From Cricetomys ansorgei (Eukaryota > Chordata > Mammalia > Rodentia > Nesomyidae), in the NCBI GenBank assembly GCA_026225945.1, contig JAMJFZ010000866.1, forward strand, positions 34,794 to 98,793: a stretch of DNA of 64,000 bases. The letters are read 5' to 3'. A program made the position numbers and the translations under genes. The notes under the pieces are model-generated. The model saw only the letters and a list, made by a program, of their open reading frames with translations, was not told the origin of the DNA and made no database searches. This document shows, one piece after another, positions 1 to 12,100 of the stretch (position 1 is the first letter of the stretch; the number at the start of each line of letters is the position of its first letter).

Positions 1-175
1 CAGGGAGATGGGGGTCCTGGTATAACTTCAGAGTCTCTCCCCTAATGACCTACTCCCTCCAGCCATGTCCCACCTCCCAAGGGTTCCAAAACCTCTCCAG
101 ACAGCGCAGTGACTGGATACTCAGCATTCCCTCTTAGCCTCGGAGGGAGGGGCGATTCCCATCCAAACCATAACA
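1..175 (-). mobile_element. MaLR LTR (MT-type), antisense, cut by window edge
   Basis: The end ATCCAAACCATAACA is the reverse complement of the TGTTATGGTTTGGAT start typical of rodent MaLR LTRs. The upstream text (gacctactccctccagcc, cccacctccc) fits the same LTR read backwards. The other end lies outside the window. Confidence 0.65.
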
Positions 176-828
176 GATGGGTATCCATTAGTCCCAGCCC
201 CACAGTGTGGAAGACGAACCTCAAAGGGGCAAAGTGACTCATCCAAGACAGCGGACCTTGAACGACAAGGAAATGACCATGTCCAAAGCCTTGTGCTGTT
301 CTGGGGTGTCTGGCTGCACATGGGGAGAAGGGGGAGGGTTGAATCCAAACTCGACTGGCTACTGGCACCAAGGTTCTTCTACTAGACCTCTCTGAGCTGT
401 TGTTCCCTCGTGAGCAGAGCAGGGGTCACATCACATGGCCGGGAGCTGGGAGGGTTCACTGGGGTGACCACAACGCCCGGCCCAGGGTCTCGCTTGACGA
501 GGCAATCCTACCACCGCTGCAGAAGGCGCCTGCCTGTATCCAACGGCAACCACCTTCCTGCCTCAAGACCCCGTTCCTTTCGCTCAGGCCCTCTGGGTTT
601 CACCTGCCAGCTGCTGGGTTAAAACCCTCCCAGACCTGACTCCCCCTGCGAGGTCCTACACTTCTAAGCTTCCATGCCTCTCCAGTTAGCCAGAGACGCT
701 GGAGTTCGGAGCGTGAGTGTTATGACACTTTGGCTGAGAGGAAAAGGGTTGCTTGGGACTGCTTTCCATGGCACAGTAACAGAGCCCTGAAGTCACATGG
801 CTGCAGCAAATAAAAACTTAACACCCTT

Positions 829-952
829 CAAGCCAGGGATAGTAGCTCATGCCTGTAATTCCAGCTGTCGGGAGAACTGAGGCAGAATCATCATGAGTTT
901 GAAGCCAGCCTGGGACACGTAGTGAGACAATGTGTCAAAAAAAAAAAAAAAA
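829..952 (+). mobile_element. B1/B4-family SINE with A tail
   Basis: A diverged 'agccagggatagtagctcatgcctgtaattccag...ggcagaat' body ends in 'gtgagacaatgtgtc' and a 16-base A run at 937-952. This is the 7SL/B1-type arrangement in the + orientation. Confidence 0.7.
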
Positions 953-1638
953 CACCATAAATGCAAAAACAATCACCACCCTTCCCGGGTGTGTGGCATG
1001 CGCCTAAAACCCCACCTTTTGGACAATGAAGTGGAAGGAAGTTTGGGGTCAGTGCAAGTTACAAGAGAAGCTCCTGTGTCAAATAATACTAACAACAATA
1101 ACAGTAGCAACAACAACATCCTGCACATAAAAACATAAAAGTTTACCTTCTGGAGGAAGACAGTCCAGTACTGACAGGGAGGCCCTGTGACCGCCAGTGT
1201 CCAGCGTCCAGCTCTGTGCCGACACACATTTGTATGTGTCCCAGCCGCGAGGATTCTTCAACCAGCAAAATGGATGGCGGGGCTACACCGTGACTGCCAA
1301 CCTTCAAGCAATAGAAAGGAAGGAGAACGGAGTGGGTACCCTACGTGTACGTCAATGTCCATCACAGAACTTCCCCAGAAGCCCCCAACACTACCTGGCC
1401 CCCATTAGCTTGCTCAATCTAAAAGGCAGCCAGAAAGCACGGAGCAGGTGTGTTGGTTTCTTTTCTCTTTTTCTCTCTTCTATTTTCCTTTTCTTTTTGC
1501 CTCCATTTGTCTGTCTGTCTGGGCACATTAATGCCCAAGAGCACTGTGTCTACCACTGAGGAAGCCAAGGAGAGAGGTGGGAAGGGCAAGGAGGTGTTTG
1601 CTTTTGTGGACACCGTCCTTGACGAAGCCCACAGCCGA

Positions 1639-1901
1639 GGGCTGGAGAGATGGCTCGGCGGTTACGCCAACTAGCCGGTCTTCCGGAGGACCTGGGTTCA
1701 ACTTGCAGCTCCCAGATGGTGACTCTGCAATCCAGTGTCAATCACAATCGTCTGCAACTCCGGTTCCAAGGGGGTCTAACACACTCTCTGGTTTTCCCAC
1801 AGAAGCAAGCACTCGTGCGGTGTACAGACACACATACATGCCAGGCAAAACACCCAAACACATAATTTTTTTAAATGTTTTATCAAAAATAAAATAAAAA
1901 A
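1639..1901 (+). mobile_element. B3 SINE
   Basis: It starts GGGCTGGAGAGATGGCTC (tRNA-derived B-box region of B2/B3) and continues with 'ggtcttccggaggacctgggttc', 'aactccggttccaaggg' and 'gccaggcaaaacacc'. It ends in an AATAAAATAAAA tail. Confidence 0.8.
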
Positions 1902-2317
1902 TGTCCACATCCTGGAAGAAGAACCGACCAGTAAACAGACCGCCAGCGTCCACTGTGAAGAGGGCAGGACTGCGGAGGACCTGGAAGAACAGGAACCTGG
2001 GGGCGGGGGCGGGGGGTGCTCTTTACCCAGCACGGAGTTGACAGGTAGAGATTGGAGGAGAGCAGAGCGTTGGGTAGCTGAGCTGGGAAAGTCTCGTGAA
2101 GACAGAGACGGTGCCACAGAAGGAAGGAAGAGCCCGTCGGATTCCAGAGGGAAGAAAGATGCCCTGGAGAGCCTGGGTGTGGTTAGAGGCTAAGTTCCTG
2201 AGGACTGCCCAGGAGGAAGAGGGGATAGTGACATTATCCTAAGGACAGTGGGCAGCCACTGGACCAACCGGAGCCCCTTGGTCACAACGGCTAGGGCTGT
2301 GCCTTAGAAAGAGCGTG

Positions 2318-2448
2318 TGCCGGGGGCATGTGGCACACACCCTGCATCCCGACCCTCGGGCGGCTGAGGCAGACCTATGAGCCTGAGGTCGGCCTGGGCT
2401 ACACAGTGAGACCCTGTCTCGAAAGGAAAGGAGCCAAGAAAAGAAATC
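2318..2448 (+). mobile_element. B1/B4-family SINE, diverged
   Basis: The series 'gggggcatgtggcacacacc', 'ctgaggcagacctatgagcctgaggtcggcctgggctaca' and 'gagaccctgtctcgaaagg' is a B1-type body and 3' end. Confidence 0.7.
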
Positions 2449-3889
2449 CTGCAGCCCCGTGGGCAACACTAGGAAGGGAAGGAACACTTCAGATGCTTGA
2501 GCAAATGAGAATTCAAAATGAGGGCTCCCGGCCAGAGTGGTGTCAGCAGGAGTCAGACGGGGCGACACGGTGACTTCAAGCTGTTCAGAGTCGACGTCAC
2601 TTTGCAGCTGGTGATTGGATATGAAGTCACGGGGACCCGGGAGGCACTCGGTCTGCACCCTGGATCTGTCTGCCCTGGGGAGGGGGCCAGAGGAATTCTC
2701 TGGGCCACGCCGACCTCCAAGGCAAGATAGAAAAGCCAGGGGAACGAAGACGATGCTGGGAGGGAGAGAAGTCCTCTCTCGCCCTTCCATCCGGCTGAAG
2801 TCACCCACCAACTGGCAGCGAGGAACTCTGACCCAACTGGCAAAATCTGCTGTGAAGACTGCCTGCATAAAGGCCGCGTTCCTTTATGCTCACGACCTCA
2901 GAACGTGTGGTTATTCTTCTAATTTAACCTTCCCTCTTGCCAAGCTGTAAACCTGAAACTTCCCAGGGATTTCATAAGCAAGACGGCGAACCCTCCTATC
3001 ATCGACTGGCTGTGAACAAACTTCTGGAAAGAAGCCGTGTCTGCAGAGGCTGATTAGACTCTCAGTGCTGCGGAGAGATCTCAACGTCTCGGGTCCAGAG
3101 GCCAATTACCTCACCTGAGGCTAGTTCTAGCCCAGAACTTGCCCACCTGTGTCGGAACTAACACCTCGTGACTGAAAGATAAAAAAGAACCCTTTGAATC
3201 CATTCACTTAGCAGATCACTAGCTTCCACCAACCCAAAAGCTAAGAATGTCACCAGATGGCACCTTGGACCTACAGAAAAGTTTCCCCCATCTTGCTGTG
3301 TGTGCCTGCCTCTCTGCTGTACACACATGCCTGAACTGTCTTGGGCCCAAGGGAAGTAAAGAGTCCTTTGACCGTTCTGTTTCTATGGGATCAGCCTGCA
3401 ATTCTACCCGCTGCTGCTCAGAGGCAACCCAATGACCTCACGTACTAGGGAAGGAAAAAGCTCCTTTGAGTGTAACTTTGTAACGTTGCAACAATGGAAC
3501 TTCAGATGCCCTCAGAATCCTGTGTATGGCCCGATACTGTTACGGTGACTCAAACCCACACTTGGAAAGAGCCATCTCGAACACGGAATCTGACAGACGA
3601 AGTCCTGACTCCGCGAATTCCAACCCCTGAGGTGGTGGGGGCGGTTGGCAATCAGCCACATGACCCAGGGACAGTAAACCAACGTCCTGCTTTGATTTAA
3701 TAAGGAGGTGGTTACAATAAGCACTCAGCTCTTTTTTTAGTCGATTTGCTGTTCACACATTGTGCTACCAGAGCGACCCTTTGTGTCCGTAGTTGACCTT
3801 CTTCAACTCAGGAGAGGACTCTAATCTGCACACTGACAAAGATGTAGACTCGGGAGGGGCTTAACAGGCGCCGGCCTTTTGCCTGTAAG

Positions 3890-4200
3890 GCGGTTCAAAC
3901 TGTTGTGATTACAGCCGAGTGCAGTTCAATTACCGTAATAAATACATCCCAAATTTCATCTCAACGGCATTTGCATTTTAATGAATGATTCTCACCTTCT
4001 TGTCAATCCGGCAGCCAGACTAGATTTATTAAGTTATTGTATAAACAGGGCATTCTGATGTGGGGAACTTAAGTGCAAAACATATACGCTCCAGTGCACC
4101 CGAACCAGGGCCGCGTTATTAATTTGCCCCCGTCCAGGTTGCCTGAATGAATAGTCACGGATCCGGAGGACGGTGTTTTAGATCCTCCCCACCGTCCATC
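3890..4200. promoter_or_regulatory. Possible conserved AT-rich regulatory element
   Basis: This is unique AT-rich sequence in a repeat-dense intron. It has a perfect POU octamer ATTTGCAT (3969-3976), TTAATGA just downstream, and further homeodomain-type cores (CAATTACC, TTATTAATTT). No repeat family is recognisable. Regulatory activity is inferred from motif density only. Confidence 0.25.
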
Positions 4201-4808
4201 ATGCCGGCCCCGCCCTCCTCAGAAATCAGTAAGTCTGAGTGGGCTGACCGAGCAAGGCGTGAGCCAGCCAGACGAAGCGGGCTCTCTAAGCTTCCATCCA
4301 GCCTCCACGCACGGGGGATACACTGATTTATCTGCTATTACTTGAAAACAGTAAAATCTCTTAAGTGAAAATTTCCCACGTAGGCAATTCCCGGCTGTAA
4401 GAGCAGGACACCCCCGAAATCCAATCGCCAGGAGTGCTCGCTCATCTTAATGCCGCTCAGCTTTCCCCACTGAAGCACTCCTGGCTTTATAGCCCCATAG
4501 ATCTTGTAAACAGAGACAGAAAATATGAGGGAAAACTGGCTGGATGTGGAACCCTAACACCATTAAAAGCTGGGTTTTGTGGGTCGTTCCCCCCCCCCCC
4601 CCCGCGCTTTGGAGGTACGTGCTAGTCTGTAGCAAAGTGACAACAGTTAATCCTCTCCCTGCCTTAACAGAAAGGCTGAGAGTTCCCATCACAAGCCGCT
4701 GCTCAACTCTCCGGGACTCTGGCCATTGAGAACCGTGTGCATGTCAGGTGCTGCGCAGTCCTGGTTTCTTTCTGTCCCAGAGGCATCTTTGTGAAGTGAT
4801 TTAAGTCA

Positions 4809-4832
4809 GACACAGACACACACACACACACA

Positions 4833-4871
<39 letters not shown>

Positions 4872-4872
4872 A
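4809..4872. repeat. (CA)n microsatellite
   Basis: Pure CA dinucleotide runs are interrupted by CAGACA; about 64 bases. Confidence 0.95.
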
Positions 4873-5392
4873 GAAAATATTGCATCATATCAACTCTAGC
4901 CAGAATCTAAAGGAAAATGGTGGGTGACAGCGTGGAGTGGGGGAGGACCAGGGAGGGAGAGGGGACTCATACAAGCAGGTAAAGAGGGGTGCACATCTGC
5001 AAGCAGACAGGATAAGCAAGTCTAGAGATCTAAATCGTTAATTCACAGGAGCAAAAACATTCCACAGCAGGAATCAAAGAAATGCAGGGAACTTCACCCT
5101 TCTCCGTTCCTGGGGGTGGGGGCTGCTGCAGGCCACAGGAGGCTTCTCACTGGCAGAATGTCCTTGTAGGGTGGGACTGTCGAATCCAGGTACCCCAGGA
5201 GAACCTCCAAGATGACCTGGCAGTTACCACGTGTCAAAACCTTACTTTTCAAACTTGAGAAGGCGAGCAGGTATCTAGTTAGTCAGTTAAGACCGTTGTT
5301 TTTTGGAAGCAAAAGAAGGTGGCTAGACCAGGGCTCCTAAAACTACAGCGTGTTCACCGGTCACGCGGGGAAGCGGCTGAAATACTTGTTTG

Positions 5393-5513
5393 TTCTTTCT
5401 TTCTTTTTGAGACAGGGTTGTTGTTGTTTTCTTTGGTTTTTCCAGACAGGGTTTCTCTGGCTGTCACGGAACTCACTCTGGAGACCAGGCTGGCCTCGAA
5501 CTCACAGAGTTCC
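5393..5513 (-). mobile_element. B1 SINE, antisense, truncated
   Basis: TTTCTTTTTGAGACAGGG is followed by a second 'cagacagggtttctctggctgtcacggaactcactctggagaccaggctggcctcgaactcacagag', the reverse complement of a B1 3' half. The 5' half is missing. Confidence 0.85.
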
Positions 5514-6148
5514 TGAGCCAGCTTCCCCCACGTTTACCCCGTACAGGACGCAGCCCACGGAGTGGTCTCGCCCACCACCAAGATGGGTCTTCTCACATCA
5601 GCTAACATAATCGAGATAATTCCTCACAGGCATGCCCAAAGGGCCATCCCCCAGGGATCCTACAGTGTCAAGTTGACGATGAAAACTAAGCACCGTGCTT
5701 ACCATTCATAAATACCCAGGGGAGCTGGAGAGGATTGAGCTGGGGGAGGCGGAGCAGGCACAGAACGGCAAATGTGGTGAAACATGCAGAAGCTAAAAAT
5801 GCCGGCGGCGTGGAAGGGGTGGTGGTTACTCAGTGGGACGGAGAGCGGGGAGACAGAGACAGGGTGTATAACGGGGCACCGGGTGCAGGGCCTGCGGGGT
5901 CGAGAGCACAGAAGGCTGTAGCCGACTGACAACCGTTAACTGAGTATTTGAAAGCAGCTAATAGAGGGGAGTAGGAATGCCCCAACACAAAAACTAACCA
6001 GTGTCTGGGGCGACGGTCATGCCACTCACCCTGAATGGTCGTTACCCACTCATCCTCATACAGAGATACCACACTGCACCCCCCAAAACATGCACGGTCA
6101 CTATGTCAATTAAAAATAAAAATAAATGATATTTTGAAACCCATCCAA

Positions 6149-6402
6149 GGGATGAGGGGATAGCTCCACAGGCTAGATCGCTTGCTGGACAAGCATGAGG
6201 ACCTGAGTTCTAATCCTGGAGCCCACATGAGAGCCAGGGTAGTCTCCTGCCTGAGGCACCAGCACTGTCATGGTGGAGACAGGGGGATGCTGGGGCTTCC
6301 TGGTTCCCAGGCTGGCTCCAGGGTCAGTGCGAGAATCTGTGTCAAGGAAATCAGATGAAAAGTGACAAGGCGGGACAACGGACATCCTCCTCGGGCCTCT
6401 GC
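6149..6402 (+). mobile_element. RSINE1/B4-type SINE
   Basis: The body reads 'gggatgaggggatagctc', 'cttgctggacaagcatgaggacctgagttctaatcc', 'gcccacatgagagccaggg', then 'gtcaaggaaat', 'aagtgacaaggcggga' and 'acatcctcctcgggcctctg'. It is followed by a CA-rich tail. Confidence 0.75.
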
Positions 6403-6722
6403 ACACACGTGCCTGTGCACACACTGCGTGCTCACACGTGCACACACATGCATGCACACAAATGCACACATATATACACACTTGTGTACACAGCCCCCAC
6501 GCACATATACACACAAGTACACACACATGCAAATATATACATGCACACATACACATGTACACACATACAAGTACACATATGTGCACACACATATACACAC
6601 AAGTACACACATACATGCATGTATGCACACATATACACAATCACATGTGCACATACACATACACACAAGTACACACACATGCACATACACACACACATAC
6701 ATGTGCACACACACACACAATA
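6403..6722. repeat. CA/CATA-rich simple repeat (expanded SINE tail)
   Basis: This is a 320-bp mixture of CACACA, CATATACACA and TGCACACA directly behind the SINE. It keeps long frames open on both strands, but they encode only Thr/His or Cys/Val repeats. Confidence 0.9.
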
Positions 6723-8124
6723 ACACCCAAAAAACCAACAAAGCAAATATCCCGCCCTGAACCTGCCCCTCCTCTGCCTTCTCATGTCAGGCTTGCTTCT
6801 GCTCCTCTGCCCCAGCCCCACTGAGCCACACAGAGCCCTCCCCCTGGCACAGCCAGAAGCCCTCTAATTGCCTCACAATGGACTCCCAGACACCTATACA
6901 GAGAACATGTGAACCTTGAAAATGCAAGCAATGCTCCGTGCGACAGTGAGGAAGTTGTGTCCACGTTGTGTAACCCCGCTCTGCTCCACGCCCGGGTGCA
7001 GGCAACTCCCTCCCTCCACAGCCTCGCTCTGAGGTCAGCTAGGGGGGCTTTCCACCCTGTGAAGCAGTGGGCAAAAGGCCCCCTGTCAGTGGATATAAAG
7101 CCAAAACCTGCTCGTCCTGCAAATAGCTCCCGTCTCACAAATGGCTTAGTAATCAGCAATCAGCAGTAATGCTGGAAGATGTAGGAAAGCCCATGGGGAA
7201 TTAGACGGGAGTCTGCAAGACACAATTAAGCATTTTTAAATGGGCCCCTGTGGTATCTGGAGAACTCCTCCAGGCTCATCCGGTGATCCCAGACAAACTG
7301 GCATGTCTGCACCAGGCTAGACCCTCCCCTCACCCAACCCTGCTGGCCCACCCGCACCTGTCACTTGGGCCCTTCCAGAAGGTGCAACTGCTGGGATTGG
7401 GGGGGGGGGAACCCTGGCTGGGGAAGGGCTCAAGTTTCCCGGCCTGCACTCCCCGAACCTGTCTGTGGGGCTCAGTAGTTTGGAAAGCCATCCGCAAACA
7501 CTCAGTGTGGTGTTTGCAGATTCCCAAAGTATCTTTAGAAGGCACAGTCCCGGCAGCCCCCAAATCCAGACGCCGGGCCTCTGCTGTACACATCCTGTGC
7601 TTCAGTTCCCCCCACAACAGGAAACCCGCACACTCAACTCTGCATTTACGCTCACCCAGCTCACCGGTTCATCCCGCGGCAAGCTGGCGCCCACTTTGTT
7701 CCGGTGCTCCCACTCCACTGTAATGTCACCTCCTCCAGGAAGGCCCTCTTGTGATTTCTCTAGGTACCCCCCCTCCGGGCCTTTGGCACATCGTAGGGAG
7801 CACATATATTTGTGTGTTGGAACCATCCAGAGGCAAACGCTGCATGCCTGGTGATCGATACAGCCCCCCCCCCCCGCCCCGGTCCCCAACACTGACATCA
7901 GAAATAGGTTTTCAGCCAAGGCCAGCCAGAGACCCGGGACACAATGGCAGTGACCACTTGCCTGCCACCTGAAGGGCATGAATTAGAAAACTCTGCAAAA
8001 TCCCTCCCCAGCCCCGACCGGGTGGACAGTCAACAAGAGTCCCCGGTTAAGATGCCCCAAGCAACACCTTAACCAGTCTCAGCAGATAAACAGGAATCAG
8101 CTCAGTCACACTGAAGTCTGGTCG

Positions 8125-8430
8125 CTGTAGCTTCCGGTAGAGCTTTCTACGGGGAGTGTCCCCCGCAGGCTCCAGTGTCTGAACGCTTGGTCCCCAGCTG
8201 TTGTAGAACCTTGAGGAGGCGGAGCCTCTCTGGAGGAAGTGGGCCAGGAGGCTTGACAGCCCGGCATGGGCGGGGCCGCTCCCGACTCACCCTTGCTTCC
8301 TGACTCCAGATGCTATGTGACCAGCCAGCCTCCCGCTCCCGCCGCCACGCCCCTGCCCTGGAACTGTGAACTAGAACGACCCCTTCCTTCTTCAAATTGC
8401 TTTCGTCCAGTGCAAAGAGTAGCGCAACGC
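8125..8430 (+). mobile_element. MT/ORR1-type MaLR LTR
   Basis: Text such as 'gagtgtcccccgcaggctccagtgtctgaacgcttggtccccagctg', 'gaggcggagcctctctggaggaagtgggcc' and 'ccttccttcttcaaattgctt' follows the rodent ORR1/MT LTR order in the sense direction. The borders are approximate. Confidence 0.7.
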
Positions 8431-9152
8431 CTGAGATCTCCAACAAAAATTAAGCAACGCCAGGGCATGGTAGTGCGCTGCGGTAGTCCCAGAACTCAGA
8501 GGCGAGGGCAAGAGAGCTTTTAGTTCATGGCCAGGAGAAGAGGGGACTCAAACATCACTTTCTCCTAAAAAGAGGTTTCCATATACCCTCAAGTCTGAAT
8601 CAGATGCCCCCTCCCCCAAAGCCCAGAATCTTCCCTCCCTATCGCCCTGTGTTACTGTTGACCCTTTGGGTCTCTCTCTCCCCTAACGGGCTGTGAGCAC
8701 CGAAGACCCCAGTGCCTCGTTCGCGCTGTATCTCCAATAGTCATCGCACGCAGGTTGCCGATCAAGATTTTGAAGAACAAATAAAATCACATTTCAGACC
8801 CAAAATGTATAGTCAGGAGATGTGGTGGTAGTTTGCTGTGTTGCCTGGCAATACCTCAGGCAGACAGGCGCCCAGAGAGATGCAGGCGGCCGAATCCCTT
8901 CTTCTGCCGCTCGGGGTTGGTCAGGGGCCGTGGTTGAGTCAGTCAAGAAAGAAATCTCAAGTTCTAACACAGGTAACACAGTGCTGTAGGCATCTACACA
9001 TGACAACTACACACAAGCCAAGCTCACGGGGATATGCGTGCAAATGGAGGAGACCCCAGGCCCTGCGTGCTACCGGCTCTGCCTCAGATGAGTCCCTCTG
9101 AAGACACCCTCTGCTCTTCCTGCATATGAAGGTCTCTAACCCTAGGGGCTAT

Positions 9153-12100
9153 AATGTGTGTGTGTGATTGTCACTGTGTGTGTGATTGTCACTGTGTGTG
9201 TGTCTGATTGTCACTGTGTGTGTGTGATTGTCACTGTGTGTGTGTGCTTGATTGTCACCATGTGTGTGTGCTTGATTGTCACTGTGTGTGTGATTGTCAC
9301 TGTGTGTGTCTGTGATTGTCACTGTGTGTGTGCTTGTCACTGTGTGTGTGTGATTGTCACTGTGTGTGTGTGTTTGTCACCATGTGTGTGTGATTGTCAC
9401 TGTGTGTGTGTGCTTGTTACTGTGTGTGTGTGATTGTCACTGTGTGTGGGTGTTTGTCACTGTGTGTGTGTGTTTGTCACTGTGTGTGTCATTGTCACTG
9501 TGTGTGTGTGATTGTCACTGTGTGTGTGTGTCACTGTGTGTGGGTGTTTGTCACTGTGTGTGTGTGATTGTCACTGTGTGTGTGTGCTTGTCACTGTGTG
9601 TGTGTGATTGTCACCATGTGTGTGTGATTGTCACCATGTATGTGTGATTGTCACTGTGTGTGTGTGTTTGTCAACATGTGTGTGTGATTGTCACTGTGTG
9701 TGTGTGCTTGATTGTCACTGTGTGTGTGATTTTCACTGTGTGTGTGATTGTCACTGTGTGTGTGTGATTGTCATTGTGTGTGTGTGATTGTCTGTGTGTG
9801 TGATTGTCACTGTGTGTGTAATTGTCACTGTGTGTGTGTGATTGTCACTCTGTGTGTGTGTTTGTCACCATGTGTGTGATTGTCACCGTGTGTGTGTGAT
9901 TGTCACCGTGTGTGTGTGATTGTCACCGTGTGTGTGTGATTGTCACTGTGTGTGTGATTGTCACTGTGTGTGTGTGATTGTCACTCTGTGTGTGTGATTG
10001 TCACCATGTGTGTGTGATTGTCACTGTGTGTGTGTGATTGTCACCATGTGTGTGTGATTGTCACCGTGTGTGTGTGATTGTCACTGTGTGTGTGATTGTT
10101 ACTGTGTGTGTGTAATTGTCACTGTGTGTGTGTGATTGTCACCGTGTGTGTGTGATTGTTACCGTGTGTGTGTAATTGTCACTGTGTGTGTGTGATTGTC
10201 ACTGTGTGTGTGATTGTCACTGTGTGTGTGTGATTGTCACCATGTGTGTGTGATTGTCACTGTGTGTGTGATTGTCACTGTGTGTGTGTGATTGTCTCTG
10301 TGTGTGTGATTGTTACTGTGTGTGTAATTGTCACTGTGTGTGTGTGATTGTCACTCTGTGTGTGTGTTTGTCACCATGTGTGTGATTGTCACCGTGTGTG
10401 TGTGATTGTCACCGTGTGTGTGTGATTGTCACCGTGTGTGTGTGATTGTCACTGTGTGTGTGTAATTGTCACTGTGTGTGTGTGATTGTCACCATGTGTG
10501 TGTGTTTGTCACCATGTGTGTGTGATTGTTACTATGTGTGTGTGTGCTTTTTCACCATGTGTGTGTGATTGTCACCATTGTGTGTGTGATTGTCACTGTG
10601 TGTGTGTGTTTGTCACCGTGTGTGTGTGATTGTCACCGTGTGTGTGCTTGATTGTCACTGTGTGTGTGATTGTCACTGTGTGTGTGATTGTCACTGTGTG
10701 TGTGTGATTGTCACCATGTGTGTGTGATTGTCACTGTGTGTGTGATTGTCACTGTGTGTGTGTGTTTGATTGTCACCATGTGTGTGTGATTGTCACCATG
10801 TGTGTGTGTTTGTCACCATGTGTGTGTGATTGTCACCGTGTGTGTGTGATTGTCACTGTGTGTGTGTGCTTGATTATCACCATGTGTGTGTGATTGTCAC
10901 TGTGTGTGTGTGATTGTCACCATGTGTGTGTGATTGTCACTGTGTGTGTGTGTTTGTCACTGTGTGTGTGATTGTCACTGTGTGTGTGTGATTATTACTG
11001 TGTTTGTGTGATTGTCACTGTGTGTGTGTGATTGTCACTCTGTGTGTGTGTTTGTCACCATGTGTGTGTGATTTTCACTATGTGTGTGTGATTGTCTCTG
11101 TGTGTGTGTGATTGTTACTGTGTGTGTAATTGTCACTGTGTGTGTGTGATTGTCACTCTGTGTGTGTGTTTGTCACCATGTGTGTGATTGTCACTGTGTG
11201 TGTGTGTGATTGTCACCGTGTGTGTGTGATTGTCACCATGTGTGTGTGATTGTCACCGTGTGTGTGTGTGATTGTCACTGTGTGTGTGTGATTGTCACCA
11301 TGTGTGTGTGATTGTCACCGTGTGTGTGTAATTGTCACTGTGTGTGTGTGATTCTCACTCTGTGTGTGTGTTTGTCACCTGTGTGTGTGTGATTGTCACT
11401 GTGTGTGTGTTTGTCACTGTGTGTGTGTGCTTGATTGTCACCGTGTGTGTGTGATTGTCACTGTGTGTGTGTGCTTGTCATTGTCACCATGTGTGTGTGA
11501 TTGTCACCATGTGTGTGTGATTGTCACTGTGTGTGTGTGTTTGTCACCATGTGTGTCTGATTGTCACTGTGTGTGTGTGCTTGATTGTCACCGTGTGTGT
11601 GTGCTTTTTTGTCACCATGTGTGTGTGATTGTCACTGTGTGTGTGTGCTTGATTGTCACCATGTGTGGGTGTGATTGTCACCATGTGTGTGTGATTGTCA
11701 CTATGTGTGTGTGATTGTCACATGTGTGTGTGACTGTCACCATGTGTGTGTGATTGTCACCATGTGTGTGTGATTGTCACCGTGTGTGTGTGATTGTCAC
11801 TGTGTGTGTGTTTGTGTGTGTGTGCTTGATTGTCACTGTGTGTGTGATTGTCACTGTGTGTGTGATTGTCACTGTGTGTGTGTGATTGTCACTGTGTGTG
11901 TGTGTGATTGTCACTGTGTGTTGTGTGCTTGATTGTCACCATGTGTGTGTGATTGTCACTGTGTGTGGTGTGCTTGATTGTCACCATGTGTGTGTGATTG
12001 TCACTGTGTGTGTGTGCTTGATTGTCACTGTGTGTGTGATTGTCACTGTGTGTGTGTTTGTCACCATGTGTGTGTGATTGTCACTGTGTGTGTGTGCTTT

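Noticed and set aside
1639..1720. tRNA-like A and B boxes
   Set aside because: They belong to B3 and ID SINEs, which derive from tRNA genes; there is no complete tRNA cloverleaf here.
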